Part shown: positions 7,006 through 14,168 of the stretch, one piece after another
How the letters are laid out: each line of letters begins with the position of its first letter
How positions within the stretch are numbered: position 1 is the first letter of the stretch
Origin: Cyclobacteriaceae bacterium
GTDB lineage: Bacteria > Bacteroidota > Bacteroidia > Cytophagales > Cyclobacteriaceae
DNA: 34,747 nt
Reading direction: 5' to 3'
Assembly: GCA_025363495.1 (NCBI GenBank)
Contig: JANYDR010000253.1
Coordinates: 1 to 34,747, forward strand
Made by a program: the position numbers and the translations under genes
The notes under the pieces: model-generated
What the model saw: only the letters and a program-made list of their open reading frames with translations
Told to the model about the DNA's origin: nothing
The model's database searches: none

Positions 7006-8337
7006 TCAACGATTAAAAGAGAGCCTTTTCCCTCTTCCGCCTTCATTCAAATTACCATTTTCATAAGCTAGCCTTCCAGAAACAAACGTATGAGTAATCT
7101 GCGATTGAAAAGTTTGCTCTTCAAACGGTGACCATCCGCACTTCGCTAAAATATTTTTCTTTTCAACTGCCCACCGACGATTAAGATCTGCGAGAATAAT
7201 ATCAGCAAAATAGCCTTCGCGTATAAAACCACGGTCTTCAATCCGAAAAAGAATAGCAGGATTATGACTCATCTTCTCAACGATCCGCTCCAGCGAAATT
7301 TTCCCCTGATGATAAAATTCAAGCATGGCAACTACACTGTGCTGAACCAAAGGTCCGCCGGACGGAGTTCTGAAATAGGTGTTTTGCTTTTCTTCCAACG
7401 TATGTGGCGCATGATCTGTAGCAATCACATCGATATGATTATCGAGCACAGCATTAAGAATAGCTTGCTGGTCCTGCTTTGTCTTAATGGCGGGATTCCA
7501 TTTTATTTTTGTTCCAAGTCGTGCGTAGTCGGAGTCATTAAACCAGAGATGATGAATACATGCTTCGGCGGTGACCTTCTTTTTTTCAAGCGGAAGTATA
7601 TTATCAAATAGTGCAACCTCACGGGCTGTTGAAATGTGTAGTATATGAAGCCGGGTTCCGTGTTTTTTAGCAAGGCCCACGGCAAAAGAAGAGGATTTGT
7701 AACATCCTTCTTCACTTCTGATGAGAGGATGATATTCAATCGGAATATCCTCGCCGTATTTTTTTCTAAACTCTTCTGTATTTTTTCTAATAGTTGGCTC
7801 ATCTTCACAATGACTTGCAATGAGCCCGGGAAATTTTGAAAAGAAGCCTTCCAGTATAATTGGATCATCCACCAGAAGATTCCCGGTAGAAGAACCCATG
7901 AAGATTTTAAGACCGCACACTTTCTTAAGATCGGTCTTCAGCACTTCCTCTATATTATCATTCGAGGCTCCTATATAAAAGGAATAGTTTGCCAGCGAAT
8001 CGCGTGATGCAATTGAATATTTTTCTTCCAGAAGAGCTTGAGTAAATGTTGGAGGAACCGTGTTGGGCATCTCCATAAAACTTGTAATGCCGCCAGCCAC
8101 TGCTGCCCTGGATTCAGTGTAGATATTTCCCTTATGAGTAAGACCTGGCTCCCGAAAATGGACCTGATCGTCAATAGCACCTGGAAGGAGATGCTGACCC
8201 TTCGCATCAATAATAGTAGCATCTTTTTCAGACAGATGAGAACCAAGTTTTTCAATCCGCTCATTCCGGATCAAAACGTCACTTTCGACGACCTTACCTT
8301 CGTTTACTATCTTCGCGTTGACAATGAGGGTATTCAT
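7006..8337 (-). CDS. pyrC: Dihydroorotase
   Basis: 443 residues. Dihydroorotase cyclises carbamoyl-aspartate to dihydroorotate in de novo pyrimidine synthesis. Amidohydrolase signatures are in order: IDDQVHFREPG (H60, R62), carboxylated lysine K144 in GLKIFMGSSTG, H176 in ASHCEDE, H234 in LHILHIST, and catalytic aspartate D308 in ATDHAPH. The usual first metal-binding pair is HxH; here it reads QxH (Q58, H60). All other ligands are present, so I keep the assignment; allantoinase or hydantoinase relatives are less likely given the FREPG and GSSTG motifs. The ATG at 8337 is firm because the beta-strand MNTLIVNAKIV starts the fold. It is divergent from a helicase gene with almost no space between them. 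Confidence 0.9.
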   Translation of the reverse strand: MNTLIVNAKIVNEGKVVESDVLIRNERIEKLGSHLSEKDATIIDAKGQHLLPGAIDDQVHFREPGLTHKGNIYTESRAAVAGGITSFMEMPNTVPPTFTQALLEEKYSIASRDSLANYSFYIGASNDNIEEVLKTDLKKVCGLKIFMGSSTGNLLVDDPIILEGFFSKFPGLIASHCEDEPTIRKNTEEFRKKYGEDIPIEYHPLIRSEEGCYKSSSFAVGLAKKHGTRLHILHISTAREVALFDNILPLEKKKVTAEACIHHLWFNDSDYARLGTKIKWNPAIKTKQDQQAILNAVLDNHIDVIATDHAPHTLEEKQNTYFRTPSGGPLVQHSVVAMLEFYHQGKISLERIVEKMSHNPAILFRIEDRGFIREGYFADIILADLNRRWAVEKKNILAKCGWSPFEEQTFQSQITHTFVSGRLAYENGNLNEGGRGKRLSFNR

Positions 8338-8364
8338 TCGTTGGTAAAGATAAATCCATTTGTT

Positions 8365-9621
8365 TTGGAAGATGTAAATAATTCATGGGAGAGCTTAAAA
8401 CTTAACCCTCAGTTACTGAAGGCAGTGGCAGAAGCGGGCTTTCAAAACCCTACGGAGATCCAGCAAATGGTCATTCCGCTCGCTCTTGGCGGCCAGGCAG
8501 TGATTGGGATCGCCCAAACCGGGACAGGTAAAACGGCGGCCTACCTGTTGCCCGTATTAAAAAAAATAAATTTTGCACAAGGCAAAGAGGCCCGGGCACT
8601 AGTACTGGCACCTACAAAGGAATTAGTTGTTCAGATCGCAGAGCATGCCAGAGCCTTGGCCAAATACACTGACCTGCGGATTGGAGTTTTATACGGTGGT
8701 GTTGGTCCCAAGACACAAATTGAAGTGTTGCAGGCAGGTGTTGATTTATTGATCGCGACTCCTGGTCGATTCATGGAAATTTATTTTCGAAATGAAATTC
8801 CCGTCAAGCAAATCAAAACACTCGTATTGGATGAAGCAGATCGCATGTTGGATATGGGATTCATGCATCAATTGAGAAAAATTTTTGAAGTAATTCCATC
8901 GAAACGACAAAACCTTCTTTTCTCAGCCACCTTTCCCGCAAAGGTTGAAAAGCTATCCCAGGAATTTTTAGAATTTCCTATAAAAGTGGAAGCATCTCCG
9001 CTTGTAATGGCAGCCCAGCAGGTTGAACAGGAATTATTTTACGTACCCAATCTTAAAACGAAAATTCACTTACTGGAATATCTGTTGCGGGATAAAACAG
9101 AATTTAACCGTGTAATGATTTTTACCCGCACAAAAGATTCGGCAAACGATGTGTTTAAATTCCTTGACAGGAAACAAATGGGACCAGTACGTGTCATTCA
9201 TTCCAACAAAGGTCAGAACAGCCGCATTAATGCAATGAATGAATTCAAGGAAGGCGGATTGAGAATACTCGTTACCACGGATGTTGCATCACGGGGAATT
9301 GATGTGACGAATGTATCACATGTTATTAATTTTGAAGTGCCGATGCAGTATGAGGACTACATTCATCGTATCGGTAGAACTGGCAGAGCCTTTCAAACGG
9401 GTAAAGCAATTACGTTCGTGAATGAGGCAGAGCGCTACCATATTCAGAAGATCGAAGAGTTAATGCGGGAAAAAATAGGACATAGAAAATTACCGGACGG
9501 AGTGGAGGTTGATCCAACTCCGTTAGCAGAAGCTCAGAAAATTGCTAAAGAAATTGACAGGCAGAAGCGTTATGAAGATCCGGAGTTCAGGGGAGCGTTT
9601 CATGAGCGTAAACGCAAATAA
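8365..9621 (+). CDS. DEAD-box RNA helicase
   Basis: About 418 residues. All core motifs are seen: Q motif (NPTEIQQMVIP), motif I AQTGTGKT, Ia APTKEL, Ib TPGRF, II DEAD, III SAT, IV IFTRTK, V TTDVASRGID and VI HRIGRTGR. The C-terminus is short and basic (HERKRK). It likely unwinds RNA duplexes in ribosome assembly or mRNA decay. The start is a problem: no in-frame ATG exists between the pyrC start and the Q motif. TTG 8365 (giving MEDVNNSWESLKLNPQ) best fits homologue N-termini; TTG 8341 is the alternative. The in-frame ATG at 8038 is antisense to pyrC and should not be used. The promoter must lie within pyrC. Confidence 0.92.
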   Translation: MEDVNNSWESLKLNPQLLKAVAEAGFQNPTEIQQMVIPLALGGQAVIGIAQTGTGKTAAYLLPVLKKINFAQGKEARALVLAPTKELVVQIAEHARALAKYTDLRIGVLYGGVGPKTQIEVLQAGVDLLIATPGRFMEIYFRNEIPVKQIKTLVLDEADRMLDMGFMHQLRKIFEVIPSKRQNLLFSATFPAKVEKLSQEFLEFPIKVEASPLVMAAQQVEQELFYVPNLKTKIHLLEYLLRDKTEFNRVMIFTRTKDSANDVFKFLDRKQMGPVRVIHSNKGQNSRINAMNEFKEGGLRILVTTDVASRGIDVTNVSHVINFEVPMQYEDYIHRIGRTGRAFQTGKAITFVNEAERYHIQKIEELMREKIGHRKLPDGVEVDPTPLAEAQKIAKEIDRQKRYEDPEFRGAFHERKRK

Positions 9622-9670
9622 TTTATTGATGAGCTAAAACGGTTATTCGTTGATGGAATTTTCAAAATAA

Positions 9671-9700
9671 ATGAGGCGCCTCGATTATTCAGCGCCTCAT
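9671..9700 (-). terminator. Hairpin terminator of rho
   Basis: ATGAGGCGC / GCGCCTCAT 9-bp stem with a 12-nt loop. On the minus strand it is followed by TTATTTTG, so it best serves rho, though it sits between convergent genes and may stop both. Confidence 0.6.
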
Positions 9701-9735
9701 CAATGAATCATCAAATGATCGAATCAACGAATTAA

Positions 9736-11298
9736 TTATCCATTCATAGAGATCAAAAACTCCGAATTATTTCTAGTTCCCTTCATCTTGCTCTGCAGAA
9801 ACTCCATTGCTTCTATTGAATTCATATCGCTCATATACTTGCGAAGTATCCAAACCCGGGCGAGTTCATCTTCTTTCATCAACAGATCTTCGCGACGTGT
9901 TCCGGAAGCAGGCACATCAATAGAAGGATAAATGCGCTTATTGGAAAGTTTTCTATCAAGCACCAATTCCATATTTCCAGTTCCCTTGAACTCTTCAAAG
10001 ATAACTTCGTCCATCTTTGATCCTGTATCGATAAGGGCAGTGGCGATGATGGTGAGTGAGCCTCCATTTTCAATTTTGCGGGCTGCGCCGAAGAAACGTT
10101 TTGGCTTGTGGAGCGCATTGGCATCCACACCACCGGAAAGTATTTTCCCTGATGATGGCACTACCGTATTATAGGCACGGGCCAAACGTGTAAGAGAATC
10201 TAAAAGAATAACCACATCGTGACCGCACTCGGTCATACGTTTAGCTTTTTCTAAAACAATGCTGGCAATCTTCACGTGACGATCAGCTTGTTCGTCGAAT
10301 GTGGAGGCAATAACTTCAGCGCGCACACTGCGGGCCATGTCGGTTACTTCTTCAGGACGCTCATCGATCAGTAAAACAATCAGATATACTTCAGGATGAT
10401 TTTCCGCAATAGCATTTGCAATTTGTTTCAACAAGACTGTTTTACCGGTCTTTGGCTGAGCGACAATCATACCGCGTTGGCCTTTTCCAATGGGGGCAAA
10501 CAGATCAAGAATACGCGTTGACATATTGTCGGGCGTAGTGCTCAGTTTCAATTTTTCGTTTGGAAACAGTGGAGTGAGATATTCGAAAGCAACACGGTCG
10601 CGAATTTCTTCCGTTGTCTTGCCGTTTACGTTATCTACTTTGAGAAGCGCAAAATACTTTTCGCCTTCTTTTGGAGGACGTATTTGTCCGCGTACGGTAT
10701 CGCCGGTTTTTAAGCCGAGCAATTTTATTTGTGAAGGTGATACATAGATATCATCCGGACTTGCGAGGTAATTATAATCCGACGAGCGGAGAAATCCATA
10801 ACCATCCTGCATTAACTCTAAAACACCTTCATTGGTGATAGCACCATCAAAATCTTTGATGTTAAGAATTCTGGCTTGTTGCTGACGGTCTTGTTGAAAT
10901 TCGCGGGGAGGTGCGTCGTTGGAATTATTGGGAGGCTGCTGAGGAGGTTGTTGCTGCTGTGGCAGAGCTTCTTCAAACTTCGGCTGAGGTTCCTCAAACC
11001 GCTGGGCCCTTTGCTCATTCTCCACTTCTACTGGTTGGGATTCAACAGGAGCAGCTTCCTTTTTTGAAGGCGCTGCTGGAGGAGCAACGTTTTCCCGCCT
11101 TCTGGGCCTCATTTTGCGATCGGCATCATCATTTTGCTTTTTGGCCGGGGCCGCATCTTCTTTCAATGCCTGTTGATCAAGGATTTTGTAAACGAGGTCT
11201 TGCTTGGCAAGCTTCTTGGCGTTTTTTACGCCCATTTTTTCCCCGATGTCCTTTAATTCAGACAGGAGCATGACATTTAAGTCGTCAATAGTATACAT
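9736..11298 (-). CDS. rho: Transcription termination factor Rho with long disordered insert
   Basis: 520 residues against about 420 for E. coli Rho. Rho is the hexameric RNA-dependent ATPase that releases transcripts. Residues 1-40 form the Rho N-terminal helical domain (MYTIDDLNVMLLSELKDIGE). Residues about 45-145 are a low-complexity insert rich in Q, P, E, N, R and A, including QQQQPPQQPP. The cold-shock RNA-binding domain follows (LMQDGYGFLRSSDYNYL, SPDDIYVSPSQI). The ATPase core has Walker A QPKTGKT (281-287), Walker B VVILLDSLTR, the Q loop near GKILSGGVDANALHKPKRFF and the R loop TGSKMDEVIFEEFKGTGNME. Such inserts are known in Bacteroidota Rho and, in Bacteroides thetaiotaomicron, drive phase separation. 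It is divergent from serS over 292 nt. Confidence 0.97.
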   Translation of the reverse strand: MYTIDDLNVMLLSELKDIGEKMGVKNAKKLAKQDLVYKILDQQALKEDAAPAKKQNDDADRKMRPRRRENVAPPAAPSKKEAAPVESQPVEVENEQRAQRFEEPQPKFEEALPQQQQPPQQPPNNSNDAPPREFQQDRQQQARILNIKDFDGAITNEGVLELMQDGYGFLRSSDYNYLASPDDIYVSPSQIKLLGLKTGDTVRGQIRPPKEGEKYFALLKVDNVNGKTTEEIRDRVAFEYLTPLFPNEKLKLSTTPDNMSTRILDLFAPIGKGQRGMIVAQPKTGKTVLLKQIANAIAENHPEVYLIVLLIDERPEEVTDMARSVRAEVIASTFDEQADRHVKIASIVLEKAKRMTECGHDVVILLDSLTRLARAYNTVVPSSGKILSGGVDANALHKPKRFFGAARKIENGGSLTIIATALIDTGSKMDEVIFEEFKGTGNMELVLDRKLSNKRIYPSIDVPASGTRREDLLMKEDELARVWILRKYMSDMNSIEAMEFLQSKMKGTRNNSEFLISMNG

Positions 11299-11486
11299 GA
11301 GATTAAAAAAAAGTAGTTGGTATGTTGATTATAAGTAAGTGAAGAGTCACGCTAAGAAACCGGATGAATTCCGAGACTAAAATTGAGTTTCAATAAGAAA
11401 GAACAGTAAAAGGTTGAATTTATCTATCGGGAACGGCTGTGGGAGCCTGATTGACAGTGCAAGTATAGGTCAAAATGGAATATTAT

Positions 11487-11518
11487 CAAATTCGGCGCTG
11501 AAAATTATACCTGACAAA
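11487..11518 (-). promoter_or_regulatory. Candidate rho promoter
   Basis: On the minus strand: TTTG (11518-11515), 20-nt spacer, CGAATTTG (11494-11487). The -33 is exact and the -7 keeps TTTG but lacks the TA. If used, the rho leader is about 180 nt long, enough for Rho-dependent autoregulation. Confidence 0.3.
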
Positions 11519-11562
11519 TGGTGTACGAGCGATAAACAGGCAGGTTTCTATGAAGAAGGTTG

Positions 11563-11570
11563 TAATTTTG
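11563..11570 (+). promoter_or_regulatory. Candidate -7 element for serS
   Basis: TAATTTTG matches TAnnTTTG exactly, 20 nt before the serS ATG, giving a leader of about 14 nt. No exact -33 TTTG at the right spacing. Confidence 0.45.
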
Positions 11571-11590
11571 TCGACTAAAAGAATACGTAC

Positions 11591-12874
11591 ATGTTGCAAA
11601 TCAATGTCATCCGGGAGAATATGGAGAAAGTCCTTGCCGGATTGAAGAAAAGGAATTTTAAAGATGCGGAAAACCTGATTAATGAGGTTGTAGAAACAGA
11701 CAAGTTGCGTAAGGACACGCAAAAGAAAGCAGATGATTTAAAAGCAAAGTCAAATACTGACTCAAAAAAAATCGGGGAATTAATAAAAGCAGGGAAGACG
11801 GGAGAAGTAAATGATCTGAAGAGTCAGGTAGCCGCCGACAGGCAGAATATTAAATCCTGGGAAGAAAGTCTTGTTGAATATGAAAGGAAATTAGAAGAGC
11901 TGCTTTATAAAATTCCTAACGTGCCTGCTGAAAAAGTACCTGCTGGCAAAGGGGCTGAGGATAACTTTACCGTATATGAATACGGTTCATTGCCTTCATT
12001 GCCCACAGATGCACAGCCACATTGGGAACTCATTAAGAAGTATGACATTATTGATTTTGACCTTGGAAATAAAATAGCGGGCGCGGGTTTTCCTGTTTAT
12101 AAAAACAAAGGCGCGAAGCTTCAGCGTGCATTGATCAATTTCTTTCTGGATGAAGCATCCAAACAAGGTTATGCAGAAGTTCAACCACCCATCGTAGTAA
12201 ACAAAGCGAGTGGCTATGGTACAGGTCAGCTTCCCGACAAGGAAGGGCAGATGTACTTTATTACGGAGGATGAGCTTTATCTTATTCCAACGGCAGAGGT
12301 ACCAATCACTAATCTTTATAGAGATGTAATGGTAAACGAACAGGATTTACCTATCAGAAATGTTGGCTACACTCCCTGCTTTAGAAGAGAAGCGGGAAGC
12401 TGGGGAGCCCATGTGCGCGGGCTTAATCGTCTTCATCAATTTGATAAAGTTGAGATCGTGCAGATACGAAAAGCTGAAGAATCATATCAGACGCTTGAGG
12501 AAATGAGTGCATACGTGCAAAGTCTTCTCGAAAAACTTGAGTTACCTTACAGGAAGTTGTTGCTATGTGGCGGCGATATGGGATTTAATTCGGCTATGAC
12601 ATACGATATGGAAGTGTATGCCGGCGCGCAGCAACGATGGCTTGAGGTAAGTTCTGTCAGTAACTTTGAAACATTTCAGGCCAATCGCCTGAAACTTCGC
12701 TATAAGAATAGGGATGGAAAGACTCAATTACTTCATACACTCAATGGCAGTGCCTTGGCGCTTCCGCGGATTGTGGCTGCTATTCTTGAAAACAACCAAA
12801 CAAAAGATGGTATTAAAGTGCCCAGTGTATTGGTGCCTTACACCCGATTTGAAATGATAGATGGCAATTCATAA
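11591..12874 (+). CDS. serS: Seryl-tRNA synthetase
   Basis: 427 residues, normal for bacterial SerRS, a class II synthetase. The N-terminal 110 residues are the long two-helix coiled-coil arm that binds the tRNA-Ser variable arm (lysine- and glutamate-rich, EKVLAGLKKRNFKDAENLI, with the turn near AGKTGEVNDLK). The core has the TxE serine-binding loop (PTAEVPITNLYRD), motif 2 (FRREAGSWGAHVRGLNRLHQ) and motif 3 (NGSALALPRIVAAILENNQ). It starts at ATG with a likely promoter immediately before it. It is followed after 26 nt by a helicase gene on the same strand, probably one transcript. Confidence 0.97.
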   Translation: MLQINVIRENMEKVLAGLKKRNFKDAENLINEVVETDKLRKDTQKKADDLKAKSNTDSKKIGELIKAGKTGEVNDLKSQVAADRQNIKSWEESLVEYERKLEELLYKIPNVPAEKVPAGKGAEDNFTVYEYGSLPSLPTDAQPHWELIKKYDIIDFDLGNKIAGAGFPVYKNKGAKLQRALINFFLDEASKQGYAEVQPPIVVNKASGYGTGQLPDKEGQMYFITEDELYLIPTAEVPITNLYRDVMVNEQDLPIRNVGYTPCFRREAGSWGAHVRGLNRLHQFDKVEIVQIRKAEESYQTLEEMSAYVQSLLEKLELPYRKLLLCGGDMGFNSAMTYDMEVYAGAQQRWLEVSSVSNFETFQANRLKLRYKNRDGKTQLLHTLNGSALALPRIVAAILENNQTKDGIKVPSVLVPYTRFEMIDGNS

Positions 12875-12900
12875 TTCATAACCTATAATTCATAACTCAT

Positions 12901-14133
12901 TTGACTTTTCAGGATTTTCATTTTGACACCAAACTTCAGGAAGGCCTTGAGTCAATGGGTTATGCGAAGCCTACGCCCATACAGGAGCAGGCTATACCGG
13001 TAATTCTTCAAAACAAAGATGTGATTGCCTGTGCGCAAACCGGTACGGGAAAAACCGCGGCATACATTTTACCGGTACTTCATAAAATAATCAATACAGA
13101 CCATCGACATCTAAACACTTTAATAATTGCTCCCACGCGGGAATTAGCACAACAGATCGATCAGCAGATTGAGGGTTTTGCCTATTTCACAGGAGTAAGT
13201 TCAATACCGGTTTACGGAGGCGGTGATGGAGCTACCTGGGACCAGCAACGAAAAGCACTTGATCACGGCGCTGATATTGTTATTGCTACTCCTGGTAGGT
13301 TAATTGCGTTGCTTGCCGGTGGAACTGTAAAGCTTGAACATTTAAAGCATCTTATACTTGATGAAGCGGACCGCATGCTTGACATGGGTTTCTATGAAGA
13401 CATCGTGCGCATCATTAATTATTTACCAAAGGAGAGACAAACACTTTTATTTTCTGCCACGATGCCTCCCAATATACGGAAGCTGGCGAATAAGATTTTA
13501 AATCAACCTGTTGAGATAAACATTTCAATTGCCAAACCGGCTGAGGGGATTTTGCAGCAGGCTTACCTGGTTTATGATGTCAACAAAGTCACCCTTATAA
13601 AGAAATTGCTTACATCGGGAAACTTCACAACGGTTATCATTTTTGCATCCACAAAAGAAAGCGTAAAGAAACTAGATCAGACTTTGTTAAAAGCGGGTCT
13701 GCCCGTGAAGGCATTTCACTCTGATCTGGAGCAAACGGAACGTGAAGATATTCTTAGGGCGTTCAAGAGTAAGCAAATCAGCATCATCATTGGCACGGAT
13801 GTACTTTCAAGAGGTATTGATGTTGAGGGTATTAGCCTTGTTGTCAATTTTGACGTACCACCGGATCCTGAAGATTATGTGCATCGTGTTGGCCGGACGG
13901 CCCGTGCAGCGACAACAGGTACAGCTATTACATTCATCAATGATAAAGATCAGCGTAAATTCTACAGCATAGAAAATATGATTGGGTCAACGATACCGAA
14001 ACTTCCATTTCCTGAAGGTGAGGGGGAAGCTCCATTATATGAACCGGAGTCAAGACCTAAAAAATCATTTGACAAAAAAAGAAGTCCACAAAAAGGGGGG
14101 AATCGAAGCGGAGGATTTAAGAGAAGAAACTAA
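12901..14133 (+). CDS. DEAD-box RNA helicase (RhlE-like)
   Basis: 410 residues, with a TTG start at 12901 giving MTFQDFHFDTKLQEGLESMG, the expected N-terminus. No in-frame ATG or GTG precedes the Q motif, so TTG is the only sensible start. Motifs: GYAKPTPIQEQAIP (Q), AQTGTGKT (I), APTREL (Ia), TPGRL (Ib), DEAD (II), SAT (III), IIFASTKESV (IV), GTDVLSRGID (V), HRVGRTAR (VI). The C-terminus is a short basic, glycine/arginine-rich tail (PKKSFDKKRSPQKGG), common in RhlE-type helicases and likely an RNA anchor. It is close behind serS and convergent with mutS. Confidence 0.94.
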   Translation: MTFQDFHFDTKLQEGLESMGYAKPTPIQEQAIPVILQNKDVIACAQTGTGKTAAYILPVLHKIINTDHRHLNTLIIAPTRELAQQIDQQIEGFAYFTGVSSIPVYGGGDGATWDQQRKALDHGADIVIATPGRLIALLAGGTVKLEHLKHLILDEADRMLDMGFYEDIVRIINYLPKERQTLLFSATMPPNIRKLANKILNQPVEINISIAKPAEGILQQAYLVYDVNKVTLIKKLLTSGNFTTVIIFASTKESVKKLDQTLLKAGLPVKAFHSDLEQTEREDILRAFKSKQISIIIGTDVLSRGIDVEGISLVVNFDVPPDPEDYVHRVGRTARAATTGTAITFINDKDQRKFYSIENMIGSTIPKLPFPEGEGEAPLYEPESRPKKSFDKKRSPQKGGNRSGGFKRRN

Positions 14134-14168
14134 ACGACCTGTAACCTGAATCCTGTAACTAAGCAGGA

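Larger units (their letters stand above)
11299..11590. other. rho-serS divergent intergenic region
   Basis: 292 nt without a gene. It holds a candidate rho promoter near 11487-11518, which leaves a leader of about 180 nt on rho mRNA, and a -7 box for serS. I see no riboswitch or tRNA-like structure by eye. Confidence 0.5.

Noticed and set aside
8038..8364. N-terminal extension of the helicase frame back to ATG 8038
   Set aside because: The extra residues are antisense to the conserved start of pyrC and match nothing in helicases; start moved to TTG 8365 or 8341.
10911..11273. 120-codon plus-strand reading frame
   Set aside because: Antisense to the low-complexity insert of rho, which by its CAG/CCT-rich codons leaves the other strand open.
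12867..12899. ATAATTCATAAC-like repeats between serS and the helicase
   Set aside because: Short, imperfect AT-rich repetition without symmetry or a plausible function.
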